Source of the DNA: CAVSJO01 sp963728445
Lineage (GTDB): Bacteria > Gemmatimonadota > Gemmatimonadetes > Longimicrobiales > RSA9
Reading direction: 5' to 3'
NCBI GenBank assembly: GCA_963728445.1
Contig: CAVSJO010000006.1
Coordinates: 1,860,001-1,924,000 of the forward strand
Length of the DNA stretch: 64,000 nt
Shown: piece by piece, positions 43,914 through 52,378 of the stretch
Numbering within the stretch: the first letter of the stretch is position 1
How the letters are laid out: every line of letters starts with the position of its first letter
Notes under the pieces: model-generated
Told to the model about the DNA's origin: nothing
Database searches by the model: none
What the model saw: the letters and a program-made list of their open reading frames with translations, nothing else
Translations under genes and position numbers: made by a program

Positions 43914-44082
43914 GCCCCGCCGCGCGCAGCGCCGGCGCCCCCGCCCCGCCGCGCGCAGCGCAGGCGCCCCCCGCGCCGCAGGCGCGGAACCCCCGCCGCA
44001 GGCGGTGCCCCGGCCGGAGGCCGGTGCCCGGCGCGCAGCGCCGTGCCCCGCGCGTCAGCGCGGTGCCCCGCCCGGAGGGCGG
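43914..44082. repeat. array of hairpins with changing stems and constant linkers
   Basis: A 19-bp direct repeat (starts 43914 and 43943) is followed by successive hairpins: 43971-43987, 43993-44005, 44010-44024, 44029-44043, 44048-44063 and 44068-44082. Stems of 5-7 bp differ in sequence yet pair perfectly; loops are GCA, GGA or GTCA; the last five are joined by TGCCC at 17-20 bp steps. It makes up most of the 325-bp gap between the OsmC gene and rimP; no gene is seen in it. Confidence 0.75.
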
Positions 44083-44089
44083 TCGCCGG

Positions 44090-44118
44090 TTGCGCATCCG
44101 CGTAACTGGGCATATATT
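44090..44118 (+). promoter_or_regulatory. promoter of the rimP-nusA-infB operon
   Basis: TTGCGC, 17 bp, TATATT. Predicted transcript start near 44125, which places the terminator at 44162-44186 inside the leader. Confidence 0.55.
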
Positions 44119-44130
44119 CTGAACGTAGCT

Positions 44131-44186
44131 GCGGTGGCGCTCCGAGGCGCCGCCGTCGGAGAGTGGGGGGGTTCCCCCACTTTTTT
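44131..44186 (+). terminator. leader with competing stems and an intrinsic terminator ahead of rimP
   Basis: Stem A is 44131-44139 with 44048+100, that is 44148-44156 (GCGGTGGCG/CGCCGCCG, one G-U). An overlapping alternative pairs CTCCGA (44140-44145) with TCGGAG (44156-44161). Then AGTGGGGG/CCCCCACT (44162-44169 with 44174-44181) and six T form a clear terminator, 14 bases before the rimP ATG. It could stop upstream read-through or attenuate this operon. Confidence 0.75.
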
Positions 44187-44199
44187 ATTGACCCGACCC

Positions 44200-44694
44200 A
44201 TGGCCGCGGACGAGCTGGAGCAGGACCTCGAGAAGCGGGTGGACGAGCTCGGCTACGAGCTCGTCGAGCTCGAGCGGGCGGGCACGCGAGCCCGCCCCGT
44301 CTTCCGGGTACGCGTGGACCGGCCGGACGCGGAGCCGGGGGCCGGCATCACGATCGAGGAGTGCGCCCGGGTGAGTCGGGCCCTGGAGCCGCTGCTGGAC
44401 GAGCGGCTGGGCTCGGGCGGGCGCTACGTCGTCGAGGTGTCGTCGCCCGGAGTGGAGCGGCCGCTGGTGCGGCCCCGGGACTTCGAGCGCTTCGCCGGGC
44501 GCGAGGTCGCGCTCCGGGGGTACGGTCCGCTGGCCGAGCGGAGCCGGCGGCTCGAGGGGGAGCTCCTCGGGCTGGTCGGGGAAGGCGATGAGGCGCGGAT
44601 CCGGATGCGCCTTGCGGACGGCGAGGAGGTGGACATCCCGCGGCGGGACGTGGCCCGGGCCCATCTCGTCTTTCGCTGGGAGGATGCGCTGTAG
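44200..44694 (+). CDS. rimP: ribosome maturation factor RimP
   Basis: 164-aa 30S assembly factor. YELVELERAG, GITIEECARVSRALEPLLD and VEVSSPGVERPL are the family motifs. The ATG at 44200 lies just after the leader terminator and has no clear ribosome site. It precedes nusA as in most bacteria. Confidence 0.93.
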   Translation: MAADELEQDLEKRVDELGYELVELERAGTRARPVFRVRVDRPDAEPGAGITIEECARVSRALEPLLDERLGSGGRYVVEVSSPGVERPLVRPRDFERFAGREVALRGYGPLAERSRRLEGELLGLVGEGDEARIRMRLADGEEVDIPRRDVARAHLVFRWEDAL

Positions 44695-44735
44695 CCACGG
44701 GCGCTCGACACACGGACAACGAGCAGGAAGGGTGT

Positions 44736-46298
44736 ATGGCGAACGCGACGCAGGTGCTGGCTGCGTTCCGGGAGATGATCGCCAACAAGAGCATCTCCCG
44801 GGATGAGCTGCACGACCTGATCCGGGACGGCCTGATGGCCGCCCTGGCGCGCCGGTACGGACCGAACGTCGAGGCGGAGATCGAGATCGACGAGGACGCC
44901 GGCGAGATGCGGATCACGGTGCTGAAGGAGGTCGTCGAGGAGGTCGAGGACGCATCCCGGCAAATCTCCCTCGAGGAGGCCCGCTGGGACGATCCGGACT
45001 TCGAGCCCGGGGACGTCCTGGAGATCCCCGTGGAGTTCGCCGACTTCGGCCGCAACGCCGTCATGGCGGCGAAGCAGCGGATCGTCCAGCGGCTGCGGGA
45101 GAACGAGCGCAATCGCATCCGGGACGAGTACGCGGATCGCATCGGGGAGCTGCTGAGCGGCGAGATCCAGCAGGTGGAGCGAGGCAAGCTGGTCCTCATG
45201 CTCAACCGTTCCCGGGATGCCGACGCCATCATCCCGTGGAAGGAGCAGAATCCGCGGGAGCGCTTCCGTCAGGGCGAGCCCATCCGCGCCGTGCTGGTCC
45301 GCGTGGAAGAGACGTCGAAGGGGCCTCGCCTCATCCTGTCGCGGGCGCACCCGCTCTTCGTCGCCGCCCTGTTCAAGCTGGAGGTGCCGGAGATCTACCA
45401 GGGCATCGTCGAGGTGAAGGGCATCGCGCGCGAGGTCGGCGGGCGGACGAAGCTGGCCGTCGCCTCCCGCGACGAGTCCATCGACCCCGTCGGCGCCTGC
45501 GTGGGCGTGAAGGGCTCGCGCGTGCAGGCCGTCGTCAGCGAGCTCGGCGGCGAGCGCATCGACATCGTGCCGTGGCATCCCGATCCCGAGGTGTACGCCC
45601 GCCGCGCGCTCGCGCCGGCCCAGGTCGCCAAGGTCATCAGCGACTCCGAGCGACGCGTCATCACCGCCATCGTGGACGAGGACCAGCTGTCGCTGGCCAT
45701 CGGCCGCAACGGCCAGAACGTGCGACTGGCGAGCCAGCTCATCGGCTGGCAGATCGACCTCTACGGGAGCCGTGAGTGGCTGGAGCGCGGCGCCGACGAG
45801 GCTCTCTTCGGCGGTGGCTCCAGCGAGTCCGACTACGAGGTCGCGGACTTCCCGCTCAGCGAGCTGGAGCTCGACGCCTCGACTCTGGCGGCCCTCGGAG
45901 AGGCCGGGTATACTACGTTTTTCGACATCATCGACCTGGACCGCGGCGACCTCCTGGCCCTTCCCGGGGTAACGGAGGAGGAAGCGGGTGAGGTCCTCCG
46001 CATCATCGAGGACCTGACGGTCGCCGTCGACTCGTCTGCCGAGGCGGCGGAAGACGGCGAGCCATCGGAGGCCGACCTGGCCGAGGCCCGGGAGCTGGCC
46101 ACCGAGCTGCTCGGCATGAAGCCCGAGGCTGCGGAGGCGGAGGAGAGCGCCACGGCGGAGGACGAGTCGGCCGCGACGGAGGACGTCCCGGCCGAGGGTG
46201 ACGAGGCCGAGGACGACGAAGTCGAGGAGAGCGCCGTCGGCGCGGAGGCGTCGAGCGAGAGCGGCGCGGAGGCGGCGGAAGACGAGCGCGCAGGCTGA
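44736..46298 (+). CDS. nusA: transcription factor NusA
   Basis: 520-aa RNA polymerase-binding factor affecting pausing, termination and antitermination. The N-terminal domain (1-125) is followed by S1 (about 130-200), KH1 and KH2 (about 205-345, with ELGGERIDIV and SLAIGRNGQNVRLAS) and a helix-hairpin-helix AR-like unit (about 380-430). The last 90 residues are very acidic. NusA is known to autoregulate this operon in E. coli. Confidence 0.96.
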   Translation: MANATQVLAAFREMIANKSISRDELHDLIRDGLMAALARRYGPNVEAEIEIDEDAGEMRITVLKEVVEEVEDASRQISLEEARWDDPDFEPGDVLEIPVEFADFGRNAVMAAKQRIVQRLRENERNRIRDEYADRIGELLSGEIQQVERGKLVLMLNRSRDADAIIPWKEQNPRERFRQGEPIRAVLVRVEETSKGPRLILSRAHPLFVAALFKLEVPEIYQGIVEVKGIAREVGGRTKLAVASRDESIDPVGACVGVKGSRVQAVVSELGGERIDIVPWHPDPEVYARRALAPAQVAKVISDSERRVITAIVDEDQLSLAIGRNGQNVRLASQLIGWQIDLYGSREWLERGADEALFGGGSSESDYEVADFPLSELELDASTLAALGEAGYTTFFDIIDLDRGDLLALPGVTEEEAGEVLRIIEDLTVAVDSSAEAAEDGEPSEADLAEARELATELLGMKPEAAEAEESATAEDESAATEDVPAEGDEAEDDEVEESAVGAEASSESGAEAAEDERAG

Positions 46299-46302
46299 GC
46301 CT

Positions 46303-46614
46303 GTGCTGCGCCTGCTCGGGCTCGCCGCCCGGGCCGGCGCCGTGGCCGCTGGCACGGGCCCGGTGCGGGATTCGGTCCGCGCCGGGCGTGCGGTGCTTGT
46401 GCTCGTTGCGGTCGACGCGTCGGCGAACACGCGGGACCGGCTGATGCCGCTCATGGCGGCCCTCGGCGTTCGGCCGGTGGAGGGATTCAGCAGGGATGAG
46501 CTCGGCCGCGCGGTGGGCCGGGCGCCGGTGGCCGCCGTCGCAGTGGAGGATCGCTCCCTCGGCGCCCGGATCCGTGAGCTGACGGACCCGGCGGCAGACA
46601 ACGCCGCGCCATGA
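46303..46614 (+). CDS. YlxQ-like L7Ae-family RNA-binding protein
   Basis: 103-aa small protein between nusA and infB, where ylxQ (rplGA-like) is found in many bacteria. It has the L7Ae/L30e pattern LLGLAARAGAVAAGTGPVRDSVRAG. GTG start five bases after the nusA stop. The usual ylxR gene is missing here. Confidence 0.8.
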   Translation: MLRLLGLAARAGAVAAGTGPVRDSVRAGRAVLVLVAVDASANTRDRLMPLMAALGVRPVEGFSRDELGRAVGRAPVAAVAVEDRSLGARIRELTDPAADNAAP

Positions 46615-46645
46615 TTTTGGACCTGTACCAGGTGGTTGAGACCGG

Positions 46646-49312
46646 ATGCGCGTCTACGAAGTAGCGGAAGAACTGAAGGTATCGAGCGAGGCGCTGATCC
46701 AGCTCCTTCGGGATCTGGGTGCGTCGGTTCGCAGCGAGGCGTCGAGCGTCGACGCTGCGACGATGGCCAAGCTGCGTGCGCGCCTGGAGCGGGAGCGCCG
46801 CGCCGGGCACGACGACACGCAGGAGGCCCTCGAGGCGGCCATCGAAGACGCGCACACGGCGACCCGCCGCCGGCGGCGTCGCCGGAAGGTCGAAGAGGAG
46901 CCGGAGCCGGAGACGACGTCGCCGACCGCCGAGGCCGCGGAGGCCATGGCCGCCGAGGCGTCCGAGGAAGCGGCCGCATCCGTGGAGGACGTGGGCGAGG
47001 AGGCCGTCGAGGAGGCCGAAGAGATCGCCGCCGAGGAGACGGAGGCGATCACGGCCGAGGCCGAGGCCGAGGAGGCGGACGAGGAAGAGGAGGCCGACGA
47101 GGAGGAGGAGGTCGCCGCCGAGGCCGAAGAGGACGAGGAAGAGGCCGAGGAGGAGACCCGTCCTGCCGCGAAGGCGGGAGAGGCGAAGGAGGAGCGCGGC
47201 CGGGAGCCCTTCCGGCCGAAGCGCGTGGCGGACGTCATGCCCGCGAGGCCGGCGCCGGCGGCGAGTGCCGGGCCCGGCGGCCAGGTTCGGATCCAGGCGG
47301 AGGGCTTCACGTCGGACGGCCGGCGCAAGAAGAAGGACAAGCGCAAGAAGAAGCGGCAGCGGCCGGACCAGGACGCGGTGCAGGAGAACGTCCAGCGCGT
47401 CATGGCCGAGATCAAGTCGGGTGGCACCAGCAGCAGCAGCGGGCGGAAGCGTCGCCGCTCCCGGGCGGACGCGCAGGAGCGTCGAGAGGAGAAGGAGGCC
47501 GAGCGGCAGCGGCAGGTGGCCGAGGAGGCCACGACGGTGCGGGTCAACGAGTTCCTCACTGTTGCCGAGCTGGCGGAGCTGATCGACAGGAGCCCGACGG
47601 AGATCATCGGCAGCGCCTTCAAGAATCTCGGCCTCATGGTCACCATCAACCAGCGGCTGGACTTCGACCAGATCGAGCTGCTGCTGGACGAGTTCGGATT
47701 CAAGGCGGTCCGGGAGTCCGGCTTCTCGGCGGAGATCGACGAGGACGTCGAGGAGGATCGGCCGGAGGATCTGGAGCCGCGGCCGCCGGTGGTGACGGTC
47801 ATGGGCCACGTGGACCACGGGAAGACGTCGCTGCTGGACTACATCCGCAAGACGAACGTCATCGCGGGCGAGTCGGGTGGCATCACGCAGCACATCGGTG
47901 CCTACCACGTGACGCTGGACGACGGCCGCTCGATCTCGTTCCTCGACACGCCGGGCCACGCCGCGTTCACTGCCATGCGCGCCCGCGGCGCCGAGGTGAC
48001 GGACCTGGTGATCCTGGTCGTGGCGGCGGACGACTCGGTGATGCCGCAGACGATCGAGGCCATCAGCCACGCCAAGAACGCCGGCGTGCCGATGATCGTC
48101 GCGATCAACAAGATCGACGTGCCGGGCGCGAACGCGGGCCGCGTGAAGCAGCAGCTGCTGGAGCACGAGGTCGTCGTGGAGGAATTCGGCGGCAGCGTGC
48201 TGTCGGCCGAAGTCAGCGCCAAGACGGGGCAGGGAATCCAGGACCTGCTGGACAAGATCCTGCTCCAGTCCGAGCTGCTCGAGCTGAAGGCCAACCCGTC
48301 CCGGGAGGCCCACGGCACGGTCATCGAGGCACAGCTGGACGTGGGGAAGGGGCCGGTCGCCACGGTGCTGGTGACGAACGGCACGCTGCACGTCGGGGAC
48401 GCATTCGTGTGCGGACTGCACGACGGGCGCGTGAGGGCCATGCTCGACGAGCGGGGCAACCACGTGGAGGAGGCGGGACCGGCCATTCCGGCCCAGATCC
48501 TCGGGCTCTCGGGCGTGCCGCAGGCGGGCGACACCCTTGTGGCGATGGACGCGGATCGCGCGGCGGAGATCGCCCAGTCCCGCCAGCGCCTGGAGCGGGA
48601 GAAGCAGCTCCGCATCAAGGGCCGCGGAGTCAAGCTCCAGGACATCAGCCAGATGCTCGCCCAGGGTGAGACGGCGCAGCTCAACGTGGTCATCAAGGGT
48701 GACGTCGACGGGTCGGTGCAGGCCCTCTCCGACTCCCTCGAGCAGCTGTCCACGTCGGAGGTCCAGGTGGACGTGATCCACCGCGGCGTCGGCGGCATCA
48801 ACGAGTCGGACATCCTGCTCGCCGCCACGGCGGGCGCCATCGTCATCGGCTTCCACGTGCGGCCGGACTCGAATGCGCGCCAGCTCGCGGAGCGCGAGGG
48901 CGTCGACATCCGCCTCTACAGCATCATCTACGAGGCGGTGGAGGAGGTCCGGTCGGCCCTGGAGGGGCTGCTGGCTCCGGAGGAGCGGGAAGTGCTTCTC
49001 GGCGCCGCCGAGGTGCGACAGCTCTTCAAGGTCCCGCGCATCGGCACGGTTGCGGGCTGCTACGTCACCGAGGGCGTCATCGAACGGCGCGCCAAGGTCC
49101 GCGTCGTGCGCGAGGGCGTGCAGATCTACGAGGGCGAGCTCGGCAGTCTGAAGCGCTTCAAGGACGACGTCCGGGAGGTGCGCGAGGGCTTCGAGTGCGG
49201 CCTCAACGTGGCCGGATACAACGACATCAAGGTCGGGGACGTCGTCGAATGCTTCCGCATCGAAGAGGTCGCCCGGACACTGGCCAGCTCGGCGAGCGAG
49301 GGCCGCGCGTAG
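46646..49312 (+). CDS. infB: translation initiation factor IF-2
   Basis: 888-aa GTPase that brings initiator tRNA to the 30S subunit. IF2_N helix at the start (MRVYEVAEELKVSSEALIQ), then about 300 residues of Glu/Ala- and Lys-rich low complexity, a second IF2_N (VNEFLTVAELAELIDRSP), the G domain with G1 GHVDHGKT at 387-394, DTPGHAAF and NKIDVP, and the C1/C2 tRNA-binding domains. Complete. Confidence 0.97.
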   Translation: MRVYEVAEELKVSSEALIQLLRDLGASVRSEASSVDAATMAKLRARLERERRAGHDDTQEALEAAIEDAHTATRRRRRRRKVEEEPEPETTSPTAEAAEAMAAEASEEAAASVEDVGEEAVEEAEEIAAEETEAITAEAEAEEADEEEEADEEEEVAAEAEEDEEEAEEETRPAAKAGEAKEERGREPFRPKRVADVMPARPAPAASAGPGGQVRIQAEGFTSDGRRKKKDKRKKKRQRPDQDAVQENVQRVMAEIKSGGTSSSSGRKRRRSRADAQERREEKEAERQRQVAEEATTVRVNEFLTVAELAELIDRSPTEIIGSAFKNLGLMVTINQRLDFDQIELLLDEFGFKAVRESGFSAEIDEDVEEDRPEDLEPRPPVVTVMGHVDHGKTSLLDYIRKTNVIAGESGGITQHIGAYHVTLDDGRSISFLDTPGHAAFTAMRARGAEVTDLVILVVAADDSVMPQTIEAISHAKNAGVPMIVAINKIDVPGANAGRVKQQLLEHEVVVEEFGGSVLSAEVSAKTGQGIQDLLDKILLQSELLELKANPSREAHGTVIEAQLDVGKGPVATVLVTNGTLHVGDAFVCGLHDGRVRAMLDERGNHVEEAGPAIPAQILGLSGVPQAGDTLVAMDADRAAEIAQSRQRLEREKQLRIKGRGVKLQDISQMLAQGETAQLNVVIKGDVDGSVQALSDSLEQLSTSEVQVDVIHRGVGGINESDILLAATAGAIVIGFHVRPDSNARQLAEREGVDIRLYSIIYEAVEEVRSALEGLLAPEEREVLLGAAEVRQLFKVPRIGTVAGCYVTEGVIERRAKVRVVREGVQIYEGELGSLKRFKDDVREVREGFECGLNVAGYNDIKVGDVVECFRIEEVARTLASSASEGRA

Positions 49313-49339
49313 GCCTCTCGCCGGGGTGCGGAGGCCCTC

Positions 49340-49621
49340 ATGGTGGTCGCCGTCATCGGCTGGGACCTCGAGGTCTTCGGCTGTCGGTCGCTCAAGGACA
49401 AGCGGCGGGTGGTCCGAAGCCTCAAGGACCGGCTCCGGAACCGCTTCAACATCTCCGTCGCGGAGACCGGCAGTCAGGACCTGTGGCAGCGCGCCGAGCT
49501 GACGGCCTGCCTCGTCGCCGGCGAGCGGGCGCTGGCAGACTCCGTACTGGAGCAGGCGGACCGTCTGGTCGCCAACGAGCACCGCGCCCGGGTGATCGAC
49601 AGCTATCGGCGATTCGTGTGA
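49340..49621 (+). CDS. YlxP/DUF503 family protein
   Basis: 93-aa protein (VAVIGWDLEVFGCRSLKDKR, then VRSLKDRLRNRFNISVAETG) of the YlxP type, generally found between infB and rbfA; its role is thought to be in ribosome assembly but is not firmly known. An intrinsic terminator follows directly. Confidence 0.87.
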   Translation: MVVAVIGWDLEVFGCRSLKDKRRVVRSLKDRLRNRFNISVAETGSQDLWQRAELTACLVAGERALADSVLEQADRLVANEHRARVIDSYRRFV

Positions 49622-49627
49622 GGATCG

Positions 49628-49664
49628 ACGGCGGCGTCCCGAAGGACGTCGCCGTTCCTCTTTT
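49628..49664 (+). terminator. intrinsic terminator after the rimP-infB-ylxP block
   Basis: A 12-bp stem (ACGGCGGCGTCC/GGACGTCGCCGT, one G-U) with CGAA loop, then TCCTCTTTT. It separates ylxP from rbfA, which therefore probably has its own promoter; only a weak TATATG at 49714 is visible. Confidence 0.8.
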
Positions 49665-49748
49665 CCACGGCCACGTGCCGGCGTGCGCGGCCGTGCCCGC
49701 ACTTCGTGATCGCTATATGAACGTTCCCACTCCCGTGCCCGAAACCGA

Positions 49749-50108
49749 ATGAACCGTCGCATCCAGCGTCTCAACGAGCAGCTCAAGCGCGAGATCACCG
49801 GCATCCTCCGCGAGGAGGTCCGTGACCCGCGCGTCGGAATCGCGACGGTCACGGACGTGCAGGCCACGACCGACCTGGACCACGCACGGGTCTACCTCTC
49901 CGTCCCCGGCGACGAGGACGAGAAGGCGCAGACGATGGAGGGGGTCGGCGCAGCGGCGCCCTACATCCGCAGCCTGCTGGCGCAGCGCCTCAGCATCCGC
50001 CGCATGCCCGAGCTGCACTTCGAGCTGGACCGGACACTCGAGCAGGCGATGCGGATCGAGCGCATCCTGGACGAGGTGCTGCCGGACGACGATGACGAAG
50101 AGGGCTGA
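49749..50108 (+). CDS. rbfA: ribosome-binding factor A
   Basis: 119-aa KH-fold 30S maturation factor. RIQRLNEQLKREITGILRE and the RRMPELHFELDRTLEQAMRI segment are family motifs. Its end is followed seven bases later by the chosen truB start. Confidence 0.94.
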   Translation: MNRRIQRLNEQLKREITGILREEVRDPRVGIATVTDVQATTDLDHARVYLSVPGDEDEKAQTMEGVGAAAPYIRSLLAQRLSIRRMPELHFELDRTLEQAMRIERILDEVLPDDDDEEG

Positions 50109-50115
50109 CGCCCCC

Positions 50116-50985
50116 ATGGTGCTGCCGGTGGACAAGCCGCCGGGTCCGACCTCCCACGACGTGGTGGGCGCCGCGCGGAGGGCCCTCGGGCTCCGGCGCA
50201 TCGGGCACACCGGGACCCTCGATCCCTTCGCCTCCGGACTGCTCCTGCTGTGCGTCGGGGACGCGACCCGGCTCGCCGAGTACCTCGTCGGGCTTCCGAA
50301 GCGGTACGAGGCGGTGGCCGAGCTGGGTGCGGTGACGGACACGGACGATCCGACCGGCGCGGTCGTGGCCCGCTCCGAGGCGTGGCGGGACCTGGGCGAG
50401 GACACGATCCGGGCGGCCTTCGCCGCGCAGGCCGGCCGCGTGCTCCAGCGTCCGCCCGCCTACTCCGCGAAGAAGGTCGCGGGCGAGCGGCTCTATGCAC
50501 GGGCGCGGCGCGGTGAGGCGGTGGAGCCGGAGCCGGTGGAGGTGACCGTCCACGAGCTCCGCGTGACCGCCGTCGAACCGCCCCGCGTGCGCTTCACCGT
50601 CGAGTGCTCGAGCGGTACCTACATTCGGGCCATCGCACGGGACGCCGGCGAGCGGCTGGGCGTCGGCGCGCACCTGGTCGAGCTGCGCCGCACCGGCATC
50701 GGCGCCTTCGACGTGGGCGATGCGGTCCCCCTCGACGCCCTCGATGACGCCGGCGCCGTCCGGGCCGCCGCCGTTACGCCGCTGGAGGCACTGCGACACC
50801 TGCCCCGCGTGGAGCTGGACGCCGCGGCGGAAGTCGACGTGCGTCACGGCCGGCCGGTGCCCTCACCCGAGTCCGGCGTCCCGACGGGCGACGTCGCCCT
50901 CCTCGTGCGGGGCAATCGGCTCCTCGCCGTCGCCGAGCAGCGGGACGGCGCGCTGCAGCCCCGGAAGGTGTTCGCCCGTGGCTGA
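50116..50985 (+). CDS. truB: tRNA pseudouridine(55) synthase
   Basis: 289-aa enzyme forming pseudouridine 55 in the T loop of tRNA. The catalytic Asp36 lies in GHTGTLDPFASG. The start is the ATG at 50116 giving MVLPVDKPPGPTSHD; an ATG at 50092 inside rbfA is possible. The C-terminal PUA-like part is short. Overlaps ribF by 8 bp. Confidence 0.95.
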   Translation: MVLPVDKPPGPTSHDVVGAARRALGLRRIGHTGTLDPFASGLLLLCVGDATRLAEYLVGLPKRYEAVAELGAVTDTDDPTGAVVARSEAWRDLGEDTIRAAFAAQAGRVLQRPPAYSAKKVAGERLYARARRGEAVEPEPVEVTVHELRVTAVEPPRVRFTVECSSGTYIRAIARDAGERLGVGAHLVELRRTGIGAFDVGDAVPLDALDDAGAVRAAAVTPLEALRHLPRVELDAAAEVDVRHGRPVPSPESGVPTGDVALLVRGNRLLAVAEQRDGALQPRKVFARG

Positions 50986-51931
50986 GCGCGGGGCCCGGGG
51001 CCGCGACGCGCTTGTTCCGATGGAGCGCGGCTCCGTCGTCACCGTCGGAACGTTCGACGGCGTCCACCGCGGCCACTGGGCGGTTCTCGCCGAGCTGCGA
51101 CGCATGGCCACGGAGCAGGAGCGCCGAAGCGTCCTCGTCACGTTCCACCCCCATCCGCTCCGCATCGTCCGGCCCGACGCGGCGCCGCCGCTCCTGACCA
51201 CGCCCGTGGAGAAGATGGAGATCCTGGCGGAGTCCGGCGTCGACTACGCCGTATTCCTCTCGTTCACCCGTGCACTCTCGAACTACCCGCCGCGCCGCTT
51301 CGTCGAGGAGATTCTGCTGGCGCGCCTCGGCATGCGCCACCTCGTCATCGGCTACGATCATGGGTTCGGTCGGGGCCGCTCGGGGGACGCCGACACGCTC
51401 CGGGAGATCGGACGGGAGATGGGCTTCGGCGTGGACGTCGTCGCCCACGTGGATGAGGGCAGGGCCCCCATCTCGTCCTCACGCATTCGCACCGCGCTGC
51501 AGGAAGGCGACGTCGCCGCCGCCGCCGCCGGCCTCGGCCGGCCCTACGCCCTCCGCGGCGTCGTCGTGCGCGGCGACGGCCGCGGCCGAGGACTCGGCTT
51601 CCCGACCGCGAACATCCGCCCCGACGCGGAGGAGAAGCTGCTCCCCCTCGAGGGGGTCTACGCCGTCCGGGCGTGTGTCCGCGCCCGCACGCTGGACGGC
51701 GTCCTTCACCTCGGTCCGCGCCCCACCTTCCGCGGCGCTCCCCCCTCCATCGAACTCCACCTCTTCGACTTCGAGGGCGATCTGTACGGAGAGACGGTTC
51801 GGGTGGACTTCTGCCGCCGCATGCGGGCGATCCATCCGTTCGCCACCGCGGAGGCCCTCGTGGACGCGATCCGCCAGGACTGCGACGACGCCCGGGCCAT
51901 CCTCGCGGGCGGCTGCGCGGGTTGTCCGTAA
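50978..51931 (+). CDS. ribF: bifunctional riboflavin kinase / FAD synthetase
   Basis: 317-aa enzyme making FMN and FAD. The N-terminal FAD synthetase has TVGTFDGVHRGHWAV and ISSSRIRTALQEG; the C-terminal kinase domain has GRGLGFPTANI and GVYAVRACV. GTG start at 50978 is used; ATG 51020 is possible. It follows truB as in most bacteria. Confidence 0.95.
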   Translation: MAERGARGRDALVPMERGSVVTVGTFDGVHRGHWAVLAELRRMATEQERRSVLVTFHPHPLRIVRPDAAPPLLTTPVEKMEILAESGVDYAVFLSFTRALSNYPPRRFVEEILLARLGMRHLVIGYDHGFGRGRSGDADTLREIGREMGFGVDVVAHVDEGRAPISSSRIRTALQEGDVAAAAAGLGRPYALRGVVVRGDGRGRGLGFPTANIRPDAEEKLLPLEGVYAVRACVRARTLDGVLHLGPRPTFRGAPPSIELHLFDFEGDLYGETVRVDFCRRMRAIHPFATAEALVDAIRQDCDDARAILAGGCAGCP

Positions 51932-51951
51932 CGGGAAGCGGCGGTAAATTA
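51923..51951 (+). promoter_or_regulatory. possible promoter of rpsO-pnp
   Basis: TTGTCC, 17 bp, TAAATT in an AT-rich patch that stands out against the surrounding sequence. It would give a leader of about 70 bases before rpsO. Confidence 0.45.
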
Positions 51952-52030
51952 CAAGGTTGTCAAAATTTTGCGGGGCCCCACCCACCGGGGTCCGGCTTCC
52001 CGACCAGCGCAGACTCTCGAGGAGGCACGC

Positions 52031-52294
52031 GTGTTGAAGACCGAGAAGGACGAGATCATCCAGAAGTACCAGCTGCACCCCACCGACCGGGGGAGCGCGC
52101 CCGTGCAGATCGCCATCCTGACGGCACGGATCAACGAGCTCACCGACCACTTCCGGACCCACAAGAAGGATCATCACAGCCGCCGCGGCCTGCTTCGCAT
52201 GGTGGGCAAGCGGCGTCGTCTCCTGGAGTACCTGAAGGGACGGGACCTGGACCGGTACCGGGAGCTGATCGAGGATCTGGGCCTGCGCCACTAG
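52031..52294 (+). CDS. rpsO: 30S ribosomal protein S15
   Basis: 87-aa S15, binder of the 16S central domain. GTG start with GGAGG five bases upstream; the [19 protein letters not shown] motif is typical. S15 is known to repress its own mRNA in several bacteria, and the GC-rich leader with complementary G and C runs leaves room for that. Confidence 0.96.
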   Translation: MLKTEKDEIIQKYQLHPTDRGSAPVQIAILTARINELTDHFRTHKKDHHSRRGLLRMVGKRRRLLEYLKGRDLDRYRELIEDLGLRH

Positions 52295-52305
52295 TCGGCG
52301 GCGGT

Positions 52306-52321
52306 GGCCCGGGGTCGGGCC
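52306..52321 (+). other. hairpin between rpsO and pnp
   Basis: GGCCCG/CGGGCC stem of 6 bp with a GGGT loop in the rpsO-pnp gap. The E. coli pnp leader has an RNase III-cut hairpin used for autoregulation; this one is much shorter. Confidence 0.4.
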
Positions 52322-52378
52322 GGCACGAAGCGGAACGAGACGAGACGAGACATTCCTGTCCAACACGAGGACATCGAG

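Noticed and set aside
43914..44082. CRISPR array
   Set aside because: Units are too short, stems are not identical between copies and there are no unique spacers or cas genes.
46487..49867. A 1126-codon minus-strand open frame opposite infB
   Set aside because: Antisense shadow of the IF-2 gene, caused by its codon bias.
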